Shown: positions 1-7,188 of the stretch, in pieces | How positions within the stretch are numbered: position 1 is the first letter of the stretch | How the letters are laid out: each line of letters starts with the position of its first letter | DNA from: a virus | Virus record (IMG/VR): IMGVR_UViG_3300036715_000153 | Coordinates: 1-64,000 of that record | Direction: 5' to 3' (one strand) | DNA length: 64,000 nt | Made by a program: the position numbers and the translations under genes | Notes under the pieces: generated by a model | The model's database searches: none | What the model saw: only the letters and a program-made list of their open reading frames with translations | What the model was told of the DNA's origin: nothing

Positions 1-156
1 CCATAACGGCTTTGTTGTAATAGGAAACTTGTAGTGCGGTCCTATGTAACCAAACAACTTAGGCTTAACTGTAGGTCTGGTGTGTTTCGACCAGTTGAGA
101 GTTAGGTATGTCAACTCACCCAGTGACTCAGTTCGCTTGTCGTATCGCAGTTTCAT
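1..156 (-). CDS. Hypothetical protein, partial
   Basis: An open frame starts with ATG at 156 and stays open for 52 codons to the window edge, so the C-terminus is missing. It begins MKLRYDKR. The start overlaps the stop of the next upstream gene as ATGA, the usual coupling in this region. No family is recognised. Confidence 0.6.
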   Translation of the reverse strand, partial: MKLRYDKRTESLGELTYLTLNWSKHTRPTVKPKLFGYIGPHYKFPITTKPLW

Positions 157-584
157 TTCGATTCTTCCAAGGCTTTTAGACACGCTTCTTCAATTCTTCG
201 CACATGCTCTCGATTGAACCCTTTAGAGCTAATAACATACTGGGCATCTTCAAACAACATCTCAACCATTACTGTCTTTGGCTTGGGTGGATTCCACGAC
301 CATTCACTAGGTATAGAAAGCTCATCTATTCTTTGTGCTGATTCATAGGCCGGGTGATACATATAATCACCCTTGAACACTGGCTTGCCTTCAACAATGG
401 TTAGACATGCTTCATATCGGTCAGGTGATGAGTCAAAGTTGATGTGATGACTATTAAAAGGTATCCCGTTGAGTTTAAAACAATCTCCCACCCTTAAATT
501 AGTACCTTCAATCATCTTCACAACTCGTGCTGCTTCTAAATACAATTCTGCTAATGTCATTTCATTCTCCAATTTACTCAGCAT
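153..584 (-). CDS. Hypothetical protein, 143 aa
   Basis: No family is recognised. The protein is soluble and mixed alpha/beta, with a tryptophan-rich SEWSWNPPKP stretch near residues 92-101 and a charged helical C-terminus. It lies in a run of small phage genes and its stop overlaps the start of the following gene. The start could also be the second methionine at residue 9. Confidence 0.7.
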   Translation of the reverse strand: MLSKLENEMTLAELYLEAARVVKMIEGTNLRVGDCFKLNGIPFNSHHINFDSSPDRYEACLTIVEGKPVFKGDYMYHPAYESAQRIDELSIPSEWSWNPPKPKTVMVEMLFEDAQYVISSKGFNREHVRRIEEACLKALEESK

Positions 585-589
585 CTATT

Positions 590-748
590 TTACGGGTAGT
601 CCCTGCCATCTGATTCTTCTGTAAAATGTTTTCCATCATGCCAGTAAACATTAATTGTTACTCTTGCCCTCAGGTTCTTTGCAATCCATTCGACAAAATA
701 TGAAATTAAATTTTCAATGCTTGGTGGTGGAATAAAAAGTTTTGACAT
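590..748 (-). CDS. Hypothetical protein, 52 aa
   Basis: The start is the ATG at 748 (MSKLFIPPP), because AGGAG sits 8 bases before it. A longer upstream reading has no such site. The middle holds an amphipathic helix (IENLISYFVEWIAKNL). Function is unknown. Confidence 0.65.
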   Translation of the reverse strand: MSKLFIPPPSIENLISYFVEWIAKNLRARVTINVYWHDGKHFTEESDGRDYP

Positions 749-811
749 TCTGCTATCTCCTTTTGTTGATCTAATTGATGTGGACATTATATGAAATGTC
801 ATCGCAATTGA

Positions 812-997
812 TCATAATATTTTCACTAATCTAGCTCGTAAAACAGATGGTTGAACTGTTTCACCTGTAATCAAATCTTTGACTATCCATAAGCCTTTAT
901 TAAATGCCGGCATTATCAGAACTTCTCCCTTAGCGACAAGTACATTATCACCTAAGTAAACCATGACTAGGTCGCCAACGTGAATATCATCCTTCAT
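812..997 (-). CDS. Small beta-rich hypothetical protein, 61 aa
   Basis: The sequence alternates short hydrophobic strands and turns (HVGDLVMVYLGDNVLVAKGEV), as in small SH3-like barrels, but no family is assigned. Its ATG overlaps the stop of the 25-codon ORF upstream as ATGA, so it is probably translated by coupling. Confidence 0.65.
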   Translation of the reverse strand: MKDDIHVGDLVMVYLGDNVLVAKGEVLIMPAFNKGLWIVKDLITGETVQPSVLRARLVKIL

Positions 998-1071
998 CGA
1001 AACTTGCCATTACAAGAGTTGTATGTGTCATATCCTCGTACAGTTTCATTTCTTAATACCCAAAGTTTCAT
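994..1071 (-). CDS. Very short ORF, possible remnant, 25 aa
   Basis: It reads MKLWVLRNETVRGYDTYNSC and a few more residues. Both ends overlap neighbours as ATGA, which argues that it is translated. The N-terminus resembles a common phage protein type (MKLW-L-R...GYDTYD) that is normally longer, so this may be a truncated copy. Confidence 0.4.
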   Translation of the reverse strand: MKLWVLRNETVRGYDTYNSCNGKFR

Positions 1072-1235
1072 TTCAATTCCTTACCTATAATTTCTACATC
1101 AGTCCATGCTGCCAAGTGGCATATTTCACCATACTCAGTATAACACAATGAATAAGAGCCGTCAATATGATCGAAGTGAAAATTCTGATCATCGACTCTG
1201 ATCCACATTCCATTAGGTACGTTATATAATTTCAT
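1068..1235 (-). CDS. Hypothetical protein, 55 aa
   Basis: A clean 55-codon frame begins MKLYNVPNGMWIRVDD and ends overlapping the next start. It has an aromatic, beta-like composition (HFDHIDGSYSLCYTEYGEI). A 12-codon ORF at 1232-1270 links it to the RNA ligase stop through two ATGA overlaps, so ligase and this gene look translationally coupled. Confidence 0.6.
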   Translation of the reverse strand: MKLYNVPNGMWIRVDDQNFHFDHIDGSYSLCYTEYGEICHLAAWTDVEIIGKELK

Positions 1236-1266
1236 CGTGGTGCATCGCTTGTTAATATGTCTTTGC

Positions 1267-2382
1267 TCATAGTCTTTCCTTTAGCCAGTCTGCTCGTTTG
1301 TTAACTGGAAAAGAATTAAACTCATGTATAACATCATTGCCAGTTTTTCGTGCTTTAAAAATTACACCACTTAACTCTAAGTCTTTAACTTGCAATGCAA
1401 ACTCTTTCTGATCTTCGATGTGCTTGAACTTATTGTAATCGGATTCTAATTTTGTAGTCATCCATCCAAACATCTCAATTGCTCTGTCAAACCTATGAGC
1501 ATCTTCCGGAAATACAGACAAATATTCTGATACTTCGTTAATAACTACCAACTCACAGATAGCGTTAACTGTTAAACCATTACCACGAAGACGATGTGCT
1601 GCCAAGTAAACTGCATTCTTGATCTTAACACGCTTACCTGTCAACTTATTGTAAACTACATACCCCTCCTTTAATCCTGTTAGTGCTTCCAGTGCAATCA
1701 TACACTCTTCTTTAGTATTGAATGAATATTGCTCTAAGTGCTTAACATTCCATCCTAGTGTCAGCTCATAGAATGATGGTTGACTATTGTCTGGTAGACT
1801 TTCTTCACCAGTAATATTATTAACTTGACCTAACTCAACAAGATGATTGGTCTTGTATGGTCGTACAATCCTATTATCAGGTCCTACGCCTTCAAAAAGG
1901 TGTGTACGATCTTTATCTAGGTATGCGCAGTCCGATTGAAATTCCTCTTCTGTACGACCCATTGCATTTAAGAAGAAACCGCGAAACGTGCCATACCAAT
2001 CATTATTTCCCTCAGCGAAGGCTGTGCCGCGTGTACCAATTTCCCACTTATCAGTTTGTGGACAGAAGTAAATGAAGCAAAGTGATCCATCGGCTTTCTC
2101 GAATGTAATAGAGTTCTCGAAATCAAATTCCGATACACCGACTTCTCCGAGATTGAAAAATCGATCATACCCCTTACGAACTATATCGCCTTTGTACGAC
2201 ATGATCAATCCACGACATTCTATTACAACTGGATGATCTTTGATGCACTCAATCTGATTGTAGTCTAGCAAGAACAGTTCGAGATCGGGATAATCCCGCA
2301 CATCTACACCGATCTTGGATAATTCGAGTCTAAACTCATCCATGGAATTACATGACTGAAAAAGTTTCTGTATGTTTAACAT
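1267..2382 (-). CDS. rnlA: T4 RNA ligase 1 family protein
   Basis: An ATP-dependent RNA ligase, 371 aa (T4 Rnl1 is 374), that reseals cleaved tRNA such as anticodon-nuclease products. Nucleotidyltransferase motif I is at residues 95-100 (EKADGS, Lys96 being the adenylated residue). The Rnl1-type ECRGLIM segment is at 55-61, followed by RFFNLGE, and EGYVVYNK plus VKIK form motifs IV and V. The start is the ATG at 2382, 8 bases after AAGGA. No polynucleotide kinase partner is seen in the window. Confidence 0.88.
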   Translation of the reverse strand: MLNIQKLFQSCNSMDEFRLELSKIGVDVRDYPDLELFLLDYNQIECIKDHPVVIECRGLIMSYKGDIVRKGYDRFFNLGEVGVSEFDFENSITFEKADGSLCFIYFCPQTDKWEIGTRGTAFAEGNNDWYGTFRGFFLNAMGRTEEEFQSDCAYLDKDRTHLFEGVGPDNRIVRPYKTNHLVELGQVNNITGEESLPDNSQPSFYELTLGWNVKHLEQYSFNTKEECMIALEALTGLKEGYVVYNKLTGKRVKIKNAVYLAAHRLRGNGLTVNAICELVVINEVSEYLSVFPEDAHRFDRAIEMFGWMTTKLESDYNKFKHIEDQKEFALQVKDLELSGVIFKARKTGNDVIHEFNSFPVNKRADWLKERL

Positions 2383-2383
2383 A

Positions 2384-2579
2384 TTATTTTTCCTTAGCAA
2401 CAAACGCAATATAACCACACGTAGCAAGTATAGCTAAAAACATAAATGCAAATACCGCATTGATTCCGAAATATTCACCTATCACTACCGTGCTAGTTAG
2501 AAAACATCCAAGTGCTAATAGTGTATAGAATGCATGTTTTGTAGCTTCTTGACCATAAATATTGAATTGAATTTAACAT
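2384..2579 (-). pseudogene. Small membrane protein gene with a frameshift at an AATTC repeat
   Basis: The ATG at 2579 (MLNSIQ) overlaps the upstream stop as TGATG, but this frame closes after 24 codons. Another frame runs on to the TAA at 2384 and encodes two clear membrane helices ending in CGYIAFVAKEK. The frames cross at a tandem AATTCAATTCAAT near 2565-2575. A third AATTC unit would join them into one 66-residue, two-helix protein. It is either a decayed gene or one switched by slippage. Confidence 0.5.
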
Positions 2580-2989
2580 CACTTCCTTGTAAAAGTTTTA
2601 ACTATAACTACCTTCTCTTCTTCCTTTACATCTAAAAAATAAGCAGAGTTCATCCAATCAACTTCTGCCGGTGCGGAGTGTTTACCTCCACCATACCAAT
2701 ATGACCAGCCGACATACCCTAGAGGTGTTTTCATTGCAACATCTTTCACTTCATAATATCGCGAATACTCTAGTGGACGTAAACCTGTTTCGATATCACC
2801 TTTCCTGATTTCGGCTCTGGCATCACTAACTGAATCTTCACATTCTAACGTGTCATACAACTCGTCGATATTATTGACATCTGCTTTTTTGATTTCTGCT
2901 GCGATTTCGATTTCAATGTCCTCATAGAGGACTTGCATATCACATGCTCTGAGTAAAATCATATGCTTTAATGTTTGATGTGGTGTCAT
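2579..2989 (-). CDS. Hypothetical protein, 136 aa
   Basis: No family is recognised. The N-terminal half is helical and acidic; the C-terminal half has a glycine/aromatic patch (GYVGWSYWYGGGKHS) that suggests a compact beta domain. The ATG at 2989 is chosen because AAGG lies 8 bases upstream; a TTG two codons earlier is less likely. Confidence 0.7.
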   Translation of the reverse strand: MTPHQTLKHMILLRACDMQVLYEDIEIEIAAEIKKADVNNIDELYDTLECEDSVSDARAEIRKGDIETGLRPLEYSRYYEVKDVAMKTPLGYVGWSYWYGGGKHSAPAEVDWMNSAYFLDVKEEEKVVIVKTFTRK

Positions 2990-2991
2990 AA

Positions 2992-3297
2992 TCAATACCT
3001 TATTTGTTTATATAGGTTAAAATCTCTGCGGATGTTCTCTTCGATTTCTTCAACAGGAGTATACGCACCTTCGTCATATTCTGTATCACCATTATATACA
3101 GTAACTCTTGTATTATCAACCGCTACGTATATTAAACGGTTCCCGATGTCGACGATTATGTTTTTTGGTTCGATTACGTATCCATCGAACATAATGTCGG
3201 CATCTTCATGTGCAGCTATGATCAAGATTTGACAGATAAGATTGTATGCTGTATTCCAACTCGAATCTGTATTTGTCATCTCAGTAAATGTTTTCAT
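2992..3297 (-). CDS. Hypothetical protein, 101 aa
   Basis: Function unknown. The start is taken as MKTFTEM at 3297, which overlaps as ATGA the stop of a 23-codon ORF carrying CKCPHC. A start at 3333 (MSTLRLRRCPNC) is also possible: GGAG lies 8 bases before it and it directly follows the stop of the 3334-3510 gene. Confidence 0.6.
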   Translation of the reverse strand: MKTFTEMTNTDSSWNTAYNLICQILIIAAHEDADIMFDGYVIEPKNIIVDIGNRLIYVAVDNTRVTVYNGDTEYDEGAYTPVEEIEENIRRDFNLYKQIRY

Positions 3298-3365
3298 GCA
3301 ATTTGGGCATCTTCGTAATCGCAGTGTGGACATTTACACTTCTCCGATATATGTTCGAGGGTCAT
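3294..3365 (-). CDS. Possible mini zinc-knuckle peptide, 23 aa
   Basis: It reads MTLEHISEKCKCPHCDYEDA and three more residues. Its CPHCDYEDA resembles half of a zinc ribbon. It overlaps the end of the gene at 3334-3510 in another frame, and its stop overlaps the next ATG. The ribosome site is weak. It may be a real mini protein or a relic of a longer one. Confidence 0.3.
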   Translation of the reverse strand: MTLEHISEKCKCPHCDYEDAQIA

Positions 3366-3510
3366 ACTTAAAAGATTTTGAGAATTGTTTAGTTCTATAA
3401 TATGTGATTACAAAACCATCATCAGTCTTTTCGTCATATAGCCAATTATCTTCCCCGTAGATTTTGTCTAAGTGGTTAGACCACTCTAGTCTACTTTCAA
3501 ACTTAATCAC
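3334..3510 (-). CDS. Hypothetical protein, 58 aa
   Basis: A GTG start at 3510 overlaps the upstream stop (ATGTGA). The sequence, VIKFESRLEWSNHLDKIYG to YDPRTYIGEV, is beta-like with many aromatics. No family is recognised. Confidence 0.55.
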   Translation of the reverse strand: MIKFESRLEWSNHLDKIYGEDNWLYDEKTDDGFVITYYRTKQFSKSFKYDPRTYIGEV

Positions 3511-3653
3511 ATCGAGCTTTCTTTAACTGATAATGTTTTAGGGTCGTATCCCTCTTTGATCATAGCAGCCTTAACATCTTTCAGATTCTTGTTGTTCAAG
3601 AAAACTACTTCATCCACCTTGCGACCCGAGACCTTAATAATATATGATTTCAT
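3507..3653 (-). CDS. Hypothetical protein, 48 aa
   Basis: It starts MKSYIIKVSGRKVDEV with a strong AAGGAG 7 bases before the ATG at 3653. Basic and compact, it could be a small nucleic-acid-binding or inhibitor protein; nothing more specific is visible. Confidence 0.65.
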   Translation of the reverse strand: MKSYIIKVSGRKVDEVVFLNNKNLKDVKAAMIKEGYDPKTLSVKESSM

Positions 3654-3663
3654 TTGATTCTCC

Positions 3664-3837
3664 TTAGCGATTTTTCAAACGTTCAAACACACCTCTGATT
3701 TCTGGTGATTCCATCAATGTGAACAATTTCTCTTTGCACATCTCTTGCAATACATCGGTTTCGGCGATAGTAATCGAACCATCTTTACGTTTAGCTTGTA
3801 ACTGATTGTAAACTTCTTCGTTGAATTTGTTTTGCAT
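3664..3837 (-). CDS. Hypothetical early protein, 57 aa
   Basis: A helical charged protein (MQNKFNEEVYNQLQAKRKDG...). The ATG at 3837 is preceded by AAAGG and is the likely start. The earlier ATG at 3867 is part of the conserved transcript start that recurs after each early promoter, including one before a tRNA array. Confidence 0.65.
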   Translation of the reverse strand: MQNKFNEEVYNQLQAKRKDGSITIAETDVLQEMCKEKLFTLMESPEIRGVFERLKNR

Positions 3838-3873
3838 TTCAATTACCTTTGCTTCGTTTAAGTTCATGTAGTG

Positions 3874-3901
3874 ATTATACAGTCTTATAGGAAATAGTCA
3901 A
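3874..3901 (-). promoter_or_regulatory. Early sigma70-type promoter
   Basis: On the minus strand TTGACT (3896-3901) and TATAAT (3874-3879) are 16 bases apart, followed by CACTACATGAACTTAAACG. The same block recurs at 9818, 11837, 12017, 36435 and 39168. It drives the 3664-3837 gene. Confidence 0.85.
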
Positions 3902-3968
3902 GACAATCTTGCAACTATTTGGTGTACGTATCACAACACACATGGAGTTAGATTAGCCCCAATTCGCT

Positions 3969-4047
3969 AAGTCATTGATTATTATAGATACTGTAAGTTA
4001 TTCTACCTATAGTCGTGAGAAAATAAGTCATTATGAATCAATGACTT
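3969..4047. repeat. Two copies of the AAGTCATTGATT intergenic element
   Basis: AAGTCATTGATT lies at 3969-3980 and its reverse complement at 4036-4047. The second copy forms a perfect 10-bp inverted repeat with ATAAGTCATT just before it. Further copies are at 9876, 12065, 14199 and 44623, with variants at 36493, 39217 and 44512, all at transcription-unit boundaries. Confidence 0.75.
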
Positions 4048-4092
4048 ATATCTAAAGTTATACACAGGTGTTTTTTGGCTGATCTTTGTCGA

Positions 4093-4118
4093 GGATTGTG
4101 TATATTGTTACACAATCC
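4093..4118 (-). terminator. Hairpin downstream of RNase H gene
   Basis: GGATTGTGTA and TACACAATCC form a perfect 10-bp stem with a 6-base loop just after the RNase H stop. There is no clear U tract, so termination or mRNA 3' protection is inferred. Confidence 0.5.
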
Positions 4119-4121
4119 GCT

Positions 4122-4961
4122 TTAAAACTTATCTAGGTCGTCTAAAAAAGAAGCAGCTAACTGATTAAGTCCACTAGACAACATCCACTTGTAGATTTTA
4201 CCCTTAGATCCCGTTACTGGCTTATCGTACGCTTCTAGTATCTGAGCCTTAATAGATTCTGGGGTTTCGCGTAAATCTATTAGGCTCTTATTTTCCATAA
4301 ACCTAACACGATGCGGCTCTGGGATACCGTTAGCGTACCAATCGGCTACCACAGACTCTCTCAATGGCTTCTGTCTTACACCTTCAACGAAACAGTCGTT
4401 CGGGTTAACGCAACTCGGAATACCATCACCAGAATCGCCTTTAGCGATCTTCAAAAACAGATCCCACTCCAGTTCGTGTTGAGGTTTCTTGTCTATCCAC
4501 ATCTTGCGAATAGGGGAATACTGTCTGACATTAGGGTTTCTTGCCAGTTGATAGAAGTCGCCATCGCTTGCATGTATTAGCGTTGGCTCTTGGGTTGATA
4601 GCGCCAGCGTACCGATGATATCATCTGCCTCCGCACCGGGAACCTCAATCACACGATACGGAAACACTTCGATCAACTCTTGTTTAATCTTGTTGAAATA
4701 CGTGTAGTATGTATCCCAGTCAATCGAACTCGCATCTCGATTAGCCTTACGATGGGCCTTATAATGAGGAAACACTTCCTTGCGCCAATATGGCTTAGAG
4801 TCGATTGCAATAACCACATCTCCGTACTTGTGCCCAAATTTAATCTTAGTAGACAAGATAGAGTTAACCATAGTGTGGCGAAGCATTCCCTCTGATACCA
4901 CATCCACGCCCTGAATATGCATCGAGGCAGCTCCAATATTTGAGAGGTCGAGAAGTATCAA
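4122..4961 (-). CDS. rnh: T4-type RNase H (5'-3' FEN-like exonuclease)
   Basis: Removes RNA primers from lagging-strand fragments during phage replication. At 279 aa it is slightly shorter than T4 RNase H (305). Metal-binding motifs of the FEN/5'-nuclease family are visible: LLDLSNIG at the N-terminus, AIDSKPYWRKEVFPHYKAHR near 52-71, EADDIIGTLA near 110-119, SDGDFYQL and KGDSGDGIPS. The start is a TTG at 4961 overlapping the upstream stop; the homologous N-terminus (LIDFSQ in T4) begins at this point. Confidence 0.9.
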   Translation of the reverse strand: MILLDLSNIGAASMHIQGVDVVSEGMLRHTMVNSILSTKIKFGHKYGDVVIAIDSKPYWRKEVFPHYKAHRKANRDASSIDWDTYYTYFNKIKQELIEVFPYRVIEVPGAEADDIIGTLALSTQEPTLIHASDGDFYQLARNPNVRQYSPIRKMWIDKKPQHELEWDLFLKIAKGDSGDGIPSCVNPNDCFVEGVRQKPLRESVVADWYANGIPEPHRVRFMENKSLIDLRETPESIKAQILEAYDKPVTGSKGKIYKWMLSSGLNQLAASFLDDLDKF

Positions 4962-5131
4962 GTGTAGTCCCTCACAATAGAAGCAGCACGCCTAGAGTCG
5001 TATGTATTGCCGTATCTCAGTTTAAGGGATTGCATGATCTCGGCGAATGACATATCCGATTCCGCCATATCTGTAATAGCTGAGATCAATTCTTCGTCTG
5101 ATATTTGGTCTATTTCTAGTAGTTGGTTCAT
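4958..5131 (-). CDS. Hypothetical protein, 57 aa
   Basis: It reads MNQLLEIDQISDEELISAIT and continues as an acidic helical protein with a basic C-terminal helix (DSRRAASIVRDYT). Both ends overlap neighbours, placing it in the exonuclease-RNase H unit. Its helix pattern could be a small DNA-binding domain, but this is not certain. Confidence 0.65.
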   Translation of the reverse strand: MNQLLEIDQISDEELISAITDMAESDMSFAEIMQSLKLRYGNTYDSRRAASIVRDYT

Positions 5132-5670
5132 ACGAACTCCTTAAATGTTTCGATCAATGTTTCTGTTTGTCCACGAGCATCGTCGAGTGCACTATGATGC
5201 CCACCTTGACCATCTCGTAGCTTATCGTTACGAATACCCAGTAAGTTAAATATGGTTCGCAAATCGTTTTCTTGCCAGTAATTCCAATTTCTTTTAATGT
5301 CGCACGCAACATAAGCCGATGAGAGAATACCGAAGTCGAACACGCTACCCTGTGACCACAACATTTGGTTTTTGTCTTTACCGATAAAGTCGTTTAAGTG
5401 GTTGAGCGCATCTGTAACTGGCTTTGGGTTAGACTTCCACATATCGCGAACTTCTTTAGGCTGCTTCATCCACCAGTCTACTGTATCCTTCTCGATATGT
5501 AAACCTATATCTTTACAAGACACAGGGTCTACGTTAACTAAGAACTCGTGTTCGATTCCCCGTTCAAACGTAAACGAACATGCACCGATCGAAACAATAG
5601 TGGCATTCTGTCTACGACTCAAAGTCTCGATATCGATCATTATGTGTTTTTTATTGAGTATCGCGAACAT
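5128..5670 (-). CDS. dexA: DexA-like DEDDh 3'-5' exonuclease
   Basis: A DEDD-family exonuclease of 180 aa, related to T4 exonuclease A. ExoI is MIDIETLS (residues 11-18), ExoII is the SQGSVFDFGILSSAY region, and ExoIII is HHSALDDARGQ near 158-168 with the catalytic histidine. GAGGA lies 6 bases before the ATG at 5670. It sits just upstream of RNase H, so a role in host DNA breakdown or DNA processing is likely. Confidence 0.8.
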   Translation of the reverse strand: MFAILNKKHIMIDIETLSRRQNATIVSIGACSFTFERGIEHEFLVNVDPVSCKDIGLHIEKDTVDWWMKQPKEVRDMWKSNPKPVTDALNHLNDFIGKDKNQMLWSQGSVFDFGILSSAYVACDIKRNWNYWQENDLRTIFNLLGIRNDKLRDGQGGHHSALDDARGQTETLIETFKEFV

Positions 5671-5851
5671 TTAATTCCTCTATTGTATTGTAAACTTCTA
5701 CTGCCGAATAAGAATCGCATATTAAGTCGTTTGCACCTGAGATAACTACAGCATTACACACCACCACGGCATTTATCTTAGATGCGTCGAACGTTTTATC
5801 TATCTCATTTACTGTTAACACTAATGCTATTAACATTACGAATGCGGTCAT
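5651..5851 (-). CDS. Small exported or membrane-anchored protein, 66 aa
   Basis: The N-terminal helix (MTAFVMLIALVLTV) is a signal or anchor segment; the rest holds two cysteines (VVVCNAVV, DLICDS) that could pair in the periplasm. AAGGA precedes the ATG at 5851. It overlaps the exonuclease start by 20 bases and the previous gene by 47. No family is recognised. Confidence 0.55.
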   Translation of the reverse strand: MTAFVMLIALVLTVNEIDKTFDASKINAVVVCNAVVISGANDLICDSYSAVEVYNTIEELNVRDTQ

Positions 5852-6212
5852 TTTCCAATTCCTTGCTAATGATAAACATCAAACAACATGCTGCATGGGC
5901 GATGTGCGTAATGCCTGTTTCTGAATCTACCTTCTCGCCTTGCTTCCATGCTGACATATGACGTAGTGCTGCATCGAAGTATCTGCGATCCCAACCTTCG
6001 ATTTTCTTCCAATTGTCTGGTGCGTACTTCTTTGAACCAAACATCAGTACTTTAATAATCTCTTCTGCCGATTCCATAGGGAGTAGACTCCACTCCAATT
6101 TACCAGCATCGTATTTTACTCCAACTTCTGGGGCTTTAAGTTTTTCATCAATGATTCGATCGAATGCATCATTAAGAGTCACATTCATTACGTTTGCTGG
6201 TACCGTTGACAT
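5805..6212 (-). CDS. dATP/dGTP diphosphohydrolase N-terminal-like protein
   Basis: 135 aa with the hallmark KYDAGKLEWSLLPMESAEEIIKVL-type segment (residues 34-57), then FGSKKYAPDNWKKIEGWDRRYFDAALRHMSAW and GITHIAHAACCLMF. This matches the MazG-like all-alpha NTP pyrophosphohydrolase group found in many phages (DUF5664/dGTP_diPhyd_N). It would hydrolyse a dNTP to dNMP and tune the nucleotide pool. AAGGA precedes the ATG. A link to the 7-deazaguanine pathway further along is only inferred. Confidence 0.75.
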   Translation of the reverse strand: MSTVPANVMNVTLNDAFDRIIDEKLKAPEVGVKYDAGKLEWSLLPMESAEEIIKVLMFGSKKYAPDNWKKIEGWDRRYFDAALRHMSAWKQGEKVDSETGITHIAHAACCLMFIISKELENDRIRNVNSISVNSK

Positions 6213-6223
6213 AGGTGCTTTCC

Positions 6224-6526
6224 TTAAACTTTCTCAATAGCAGTTGTGATCGAAAATGAAATGATATGCGCTCGTTTAACCATCTGACCACCAGTAACAA
6301 CATCATCTGTTTTAAATGTAAAATAATATTCAGGAGTCTGACTATCCTGATACCAACTCAAAAAATCATCAAATTCCGATACCGTATCGCCGTTAACAAT
6401 ATCATTGGAAGACGAGTATATTCTTATGGGATCTGTATTTGTTCTTATTGTAAGCCAAGACACCTTTTGCGTCGGATGACAGATAATCTCAGTTGGTTTT
6501 TTAAATATTCTAGATAGATTAAACAT
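6224..6526 (-). CDS. Hypothetical protein, 100 aa
   Basis: A beta-rich soluble protein. The middle and end (YYFTFKTDDVVTGGQMVKRAHIISF) suggest a small sandwich or barrel. It overlaps the preceding membrane protein gene by a few bases. No family is recognised. Confidence 0.65.
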   Translation of the reverse strand: MFNLSRIFKKPTEIICHPTQKVSWLTIRTNTDPIRIYSSSNDIVNGDTVSEFDDFLSWYQDSQTPEYYFTFKTDDVVTGGQMVKRAHIISFSITTAIEKV

Positions 6527-6791
6527 TTTTACCTTTCATCAATGCAATAATGATTGGACAATAATTGATTGGAGTTAGATATGGAGTACCACCAACGTTA
6601 ACAACTGCATCGTTTCGCGTATTTACATATATACCTTCGATGCACCTACTTCCATCCTGGAAGTATAGTCTAGTCTGTTGTTTTGAATTTTCATAATCTT
6701 TACTGCGCAGATTTAAAGTCCATTGAATTGTGATAGACAGTATCGCAATAACGATTATCAAAGCAACTATTTTAGTATAGTATAGCCTCAT
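6519..6791 (-). CDS. Membrane-anchored hypothetical protein, 90 aa
   Basis: One N-terminal membrane helix (KIVALIIVIAILSITIQWTL, residues 7-26) is followed by about 60 polar residues probably facing the periplasm. It shares its first base with the end of the upstream gene. Superinfection or envelope roles are typical for such phage proteins but are not shown here. Confidence 0.65.
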   Translation of the reverse strand: MRLYYTKIVALIIVIAILSITIQWTLNLRSKDYENSKQQTRLYFQDGSRCIEGIYVNTRNDAVVNVGGTPYLTPINYCPIIIALMKGKNV

Positions 6792-7006
6792 TATTTCTTC
6801 TCAAAGTGTTTTGCACCTTTACCACAAAAACCCGATAGTAGAGAAGTAAACCAATCTACAGTACGTTCTGTTGAACAAAAATATTGAACAGTTATATCTC
6901 TACCAGTGACAGTATCATATTCACGTTTCTTTGGACGAGAGCATCTGGGTGCATATTTATCGTCTGGTTGATCGTAATGCTTACAGTCTTTACAGTATTT
7001 CATCAT
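6791..7006 (-). CDS. Cysteine-rich zinc-binding-type protein, 71 aa
   Basis: It begins MMKYCKDCKHYDQP and carries CxxC (5-8), a mid CSRP, a later FC and CGKGAKHFE. This pattern, C-x2-C-x-H with spaced cysteines, is common in small phage proteins presumed to bind zinc. Function unknown. It lies between two membrane-protein genes. Confidence 0.7.
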   Translation of the reverse strand: MMKYCKDCKHYDQPDDKYAPRCSRPKKREYDTVTGRDITVQYFCSTERTVDWFTSLLSGFCGKGAKHFEKK

Positions 7007-7188
7007 TTAATCCAATTTGAAATGTACGTCATAACAAGTGCAGTGATTACACTACCAATTGCAGCATTAATAATACCATGAACCTTACGTTTAACGATGG
7101 TATATACTAATCTTACACCTAATGCAGCAATTATACAACCTAGTATGAAAAATGTCAAGTGCTGATGGTAATGTATCCAATTTGTCAT
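7003..7188 (-). CDS. Two-helix membrane protein, 61 aa
   Basis: Two hydrophobic helices (LTFFILGCIIAALGVRLVYTIV and AAIGSVITALVMTYISNW) are separated by a basic loop, as expected for an inner-membrane hairpin. Its ends overlap the neighbouring genes. Function unknown. Confidence 0.65.
   Translation of the reverse strand: MTNWIHYHQHLTFFILGCIIAALGVRLVYTIVKRKVHGIINAAIGSVITALVMTYISNWIK

Noticed and set aside
3838-3867. N-terminal extensions beginning MNLNE on several early genes (also near 9811, 12004 and 36428)
   Set aside because: The same bases follow the promoter before the tRNA array and after other promoters, and a Shine-Dalgarno site precedes the later ATG, so the codons are part of the transcript start.
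5805-6212. A diaminopurine (Z-genome) pathway
   Set aside because: No PurZ, DatZ or DpoZ-type gene is seen in the window; the MazG-like protein alone is not enough.
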